Of a DNA stretch of 64,000 nt, positions 61,975-64,000 are shown piece after piece. The stretch is from Maribacter zhoushanensis (GTDB lineage Bacteria; Bacteroidota; Bacteroidia; Flavobacteriales; Flavobacteriaceae): the NCBI RefSeq assembly GCF_029350975.1, contig NZ_JARKMR010000001.1:310001-374000 (forward strand), read 5' to 3'. Made by a program: the position numbers and the translations under genes. Position 1 is the stretch's first letter. Each line of letters opens with the position of its first letter. The notes under the pieces are model-generated. The model did not search any database. It worked only from the letters and a program-made list of their open reading frames with translations, and was not told where the DNA came from.

Positions 61975-63429
61975 TTGTTAACTAGAGTATCCTTACGGTC
62001 ACGTATTTTCTTATCAATGATATTTTTGGTGCTCATTGCATCGGTATTGATAGCCGGTGTTACGGTATACCAATATCGTGAACAGTCTAAAGATTACCAT
62101 GAGAACAGAATGGAACGCAAAGAGGAGCAAATACGCCAAAGTATTGACCTTGCCATACAGAAAACAACCTATCCTGTTACTACAGAAAACCTTGATTTAA
62201 TATTTAAAAATGAAATTTATGAAATTGCCGTGGTGCAAAACATGAATTTCAATATCTACAGTTTAGATGGAGAACTTATTAAAAGTTCACGTCCAAAATT
62301 TGCTAACGACTCTATTTCTATGTGTTTAGATCCAGAGGTGTTGAATAAATTGGAAATCAGTCCAGATAAAAGATATATCCGTGAGAATGCCTTAGCAGGA
62401 GATAAATATCAAGCTTCATTTACTTACATAGCAGATCAAAAGTTTAAACCTATAGGTATACTTAATTTACCTTACTTTGAAGACAACTCTTTTAATGACT
62501 ATGAATTGAAAGAGTTTTTATTTCGTTTGTCAGGTGTGTACCTGCTTATGCTGCTTATGGCAATCGCCTTTGCTTTTTTTATCTCCAAATACATTACCCG
62601 ATCGTTGGAAACCATTTCTACTATGATGGGTAAAACCAATTTAAGCAAACAGAACAAGAAGATTTATATTGACAACCCCGGTGAGGAAATAGAAAAGTTA
62701 ATTGCCGCTTATAACGGTATGATAGATGAACTAGGACAGAGTGCGGTGAAATTGGCTCGTAGTGAACGTGAACAGGCTTGGAGAGAGATGGCAAAACAGG
62801 TGGCGCATGAGATTAAAAACCCACTGACACCAATGCGATTAACGGTACAGAGCTTTGAACGTAAGTTTGATCCCGAAGATCCGCAAATTCATGAAAAACT
62901 AAGAGAATACTCAGATACGTTAATTCAGCAAATAGATACCATGAGCAGCATTGCATCTGCTTTTTCTAATTTTGCCGAGATGCCGGCACAACAAAACGAA
63001 ACACTCAATGTTGTTAAAATTGTTAAACTCGCCTTAGATATTTTTAATGAGGATTATATTCATTTCATTGCAGAAGAAGAGGAAATTATTGCGAAATTAG
63101 ATCGTACCCAGTTAATACGTGTGGTTACTAATTTGGTTAAAAATGCTATACAAGCAGTGCCAGATGTTGAATCTCCTAGAGTATTGGTAAGTGTTGCGAC
63201 TGAGGATAATATGGTTAAAATATCTGTGGCAGATAACGGTCATGGTATTGAAAAGGATAATGAAGAAAAAATATTTGAACCTAAATTCACCACCAAAACA
63301 AGTGGCATGGGCTTAGGCTTGGGTATGGTTAAAAATATTGTGGAAACCTACAAGGGCACTATTAAGTTCACTTCTCATCTTGGCAAGGGTACGGTATTCT
63401 GTGTTAAGTTTCCTAAAGAAAATGTATAA
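61975..63429 (+). CDS. NtrY-like sensor histidine kinase
   Basis: A 484-residue membrane histidine kinase. A first transmembrane helix lies at about 11-31 and a second at about 183-203, enclosing a periplasmic sensor of about 150 residues. A HAMP-like segment (about 204-255, SKYITRSLETISTMMGKTNLS) precedes HisKA with H278 in VAHEIKNPLTPMRL, a pattern typical of NtrY-type kinases, and HATPase_c (NLVKNAIQAV, DNGHGI, GMGLGLGM). The start is a TTG at 61975; the first downstream ATG would cut into the first helix. The partner regulator is not adjacent. The enoyl-CoA hydratase gene follows after 18 bases and may be cotranscribed. Confidence 0.9.
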   Translation: MLTRVSLRSRIFLSMIFLVLIASVLIAGVTVYQYREQSKDYHENRMERKEEQIRQSIDLAIQKTTYPVTTENLDLIFKNEIYEIAVVQNMNFNIYSLDGELIKSSRPKFANDSISMCLDPEVLNKLEISPDKRYIRENALAGDKYQASFTYIADQKFKPIGILNLPYFEDNSFNDYELKEFLFRLSGVYLLMLLMAIAFAFFISKYITRSLETISTMMGKTNLSKQNKKIYIDNPGEEIEKLIAAYNGMIDELGQSAVKLARSEREQAWREMAKQVAHEIKNPLTPMRLTVQSFERKFDPEDPQIHEKLREYSDTLIQQIDTMSSIASAFSNFAEMPAQQNETLNVVKIVKLALDIFNEDYIHFIAEEEEIIAKLDRTQLIRVVTNLVKNAIQAVPDVESPRVLVSVATEDNMVKISVADNGHGIEKDNEEKIFEPKFTTKTSGMGLGLGMVKNIVETYKGTIKFTSHLGKGTVFCVKFPKENV

Positions 63430-63447
63430 TTCAACAAATCAACAACA

Positions 63448-64000
63448 ATGTCATACGAAACTTTACTAATTGAGAAAGAAGATACTACTGCAATTGTAAC
63501 TATTAATCGACCTAATAAATTAAATGCCTTAAACAAGCAAACTATTGGCGAATTACATGATGCTTTTAAAGATTTAAAAAAAGATAAAGGTGTAAAGGCC
63601 ATTATCTTAACAGGTAGTGGTGAAAAGGCATTTGTTGCCGGTGCGGATATTTCAGAATTTTCAGATTTTAGCGAGAAAGAAGGAAAAAAATTAGCGGCAA
63701 AGGGTCAGAAACAGTTGTTTGATTTTGTTGAAGATTTATCTAAACCTGTAATTGCAGCGGTCAACGGGTTTGCCTTAGGTGGCGGATTGGAATTGGCAAT
63801 GGCATGTCATTTTAGAGTAGCAAGTGACAATGCTAAAATGGGCTTGCCCGAAGTATCTTTAGGTGTTATACCTGGTTACGGTGGTACACAACGTTTGCCA
63901 CAGTTAGTAGGTAAAGGCAGAGCTATGGAAATGATCATGACGGCAGGTATGATTACTGCAGAGCAAGCCAACGCTTATGGCTTGGTAAACCATGTTACTA
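63448..64000 (+). CDS. Enoyl-CoA hydratase/isomerase family protein (3' end outside window)
   Basis: The first 184 codons of a crotonase-fold protein; the gene runs off the window. It starts at an ATG at 63448 with MSYETLLIEKEDTTAIVTINRP. The oxyanion-hole segments are KAFVAGADISEF (about residues 61-72) and NGFALGGGLELAMACHFRVA (about 105-124). The two catalytic glutamates of true hydratases appear to be present: one in GGLELAMA-type position and one in GLPEVSLGVIPGYGGTQRLP. It is therefore a likely active hydratase for short-chain enoyl-CoA. It lies 18 bases after the kinase gene on the same strand. Confidence 0.92.
   Translation, partial: MSYETLLIEKEDTTAIVTINRPNKLNALNKQTIGELHDAFKDLKKDKGVKAIILTGSGEKAFVAGADISEFSDFSEKEGKKLAAKGQKQLFDFVEDLSKPVIAAVNGFALGGGLELAMACHFRVASDNAKMGLPEVSLGVIPGYGGTQRLPQLVGKGRAMEMIMTAGMITAEQANAYGLVNHVT

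Overview
The window looks like a chromosome segment from a marine Flavobacteriaceae member (Bacteroidota), possibly close to Maribacter or Zobellia; the genus is a guess. The grounds are low G+C, several Bacteroidota-type promoter boxes (TAnnTTTG, once or twice with an upstream TTG/TTTG), a secreted protease with a type IX secretion (T9SS) sorting tail, many Bacteroidota-typical families (DUF2480, DUF3078, DUF3124, DUF4421, DUF1460, DUF3050), a fused hemC-hemD gene, and sensor kinases with two-component-regulator propellers. No tRNA, rRNA or CRISPR array was seen.

Layout. 1-10276 is mostly housekeeping: the tail of an outer-membrane barrel gene, the sufS-sufE-DUF59-DUF2480 iron-sulfur group, a DUF3078 protein with a strong terminator, hflX, an EEP-family nuclease/phosphatase, a T9SS subtilase, a DUF3124 lipoprotein and a PolB-type 3'-5' exonuclease. 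10277-31130 is accessory: nearly every gene is on the minus strand (lipoproteins, barrels, oleate hydratase, EcsC, TPR, an ECF sigma factor with a membrane partner, an alpha/beta hydrolase, and a Gabija-like OLD nuclease/helicase pair), with one IS110 element on the plus strand. 31131-43007 is a minus-strand core block holding ogt, a CNNM/CBS protein, a serine hydrolase, hemB, PhzF, DUF4421, hemF, GNAT, hemE, a four-helix-bundle insertion, hemCD and hemA. 43199-64000 holds a divergent AraC regulator, DUF1460, MscS, hemH, DUF3050, a MATE pump, a hydrolase, two tandem BNR/sortilin-like giants, hemJ, two sensor kinases and a partial enoyl-CoA hydratase.

How the genes work together. HemA, HemB, HemC/D, HemE, HemF, HemJ and HemH cover every step from glutamyl-tRNA to protoheme except HemL (glutamate-1-semialdehyde aminomutase), so this is the cell's heme locus. 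SufS, SufE and the DUF59 protein belong to Fe-S cluster assembly, but sufBCD are not in view.

The most unusual feature is the accessory region. Its intergenic gaps are not ordinary spacers. They hold copies of two structured repeat families. Family I (about 170-210 bp) is a long imperfect palindrome beginning near AAC and ending near GTT, with compensatory changes in its arms. Family II (about 180-360 bp) has three hairpins. Single genes or small operons sit between copies, all in the same orientation, which resembles an integron-type cassette array without an integrase in view. An IS110 element with a probable bridge-RNA region has landed inside one copy. This interpretation is inference; the repeats themselves are directly visible.
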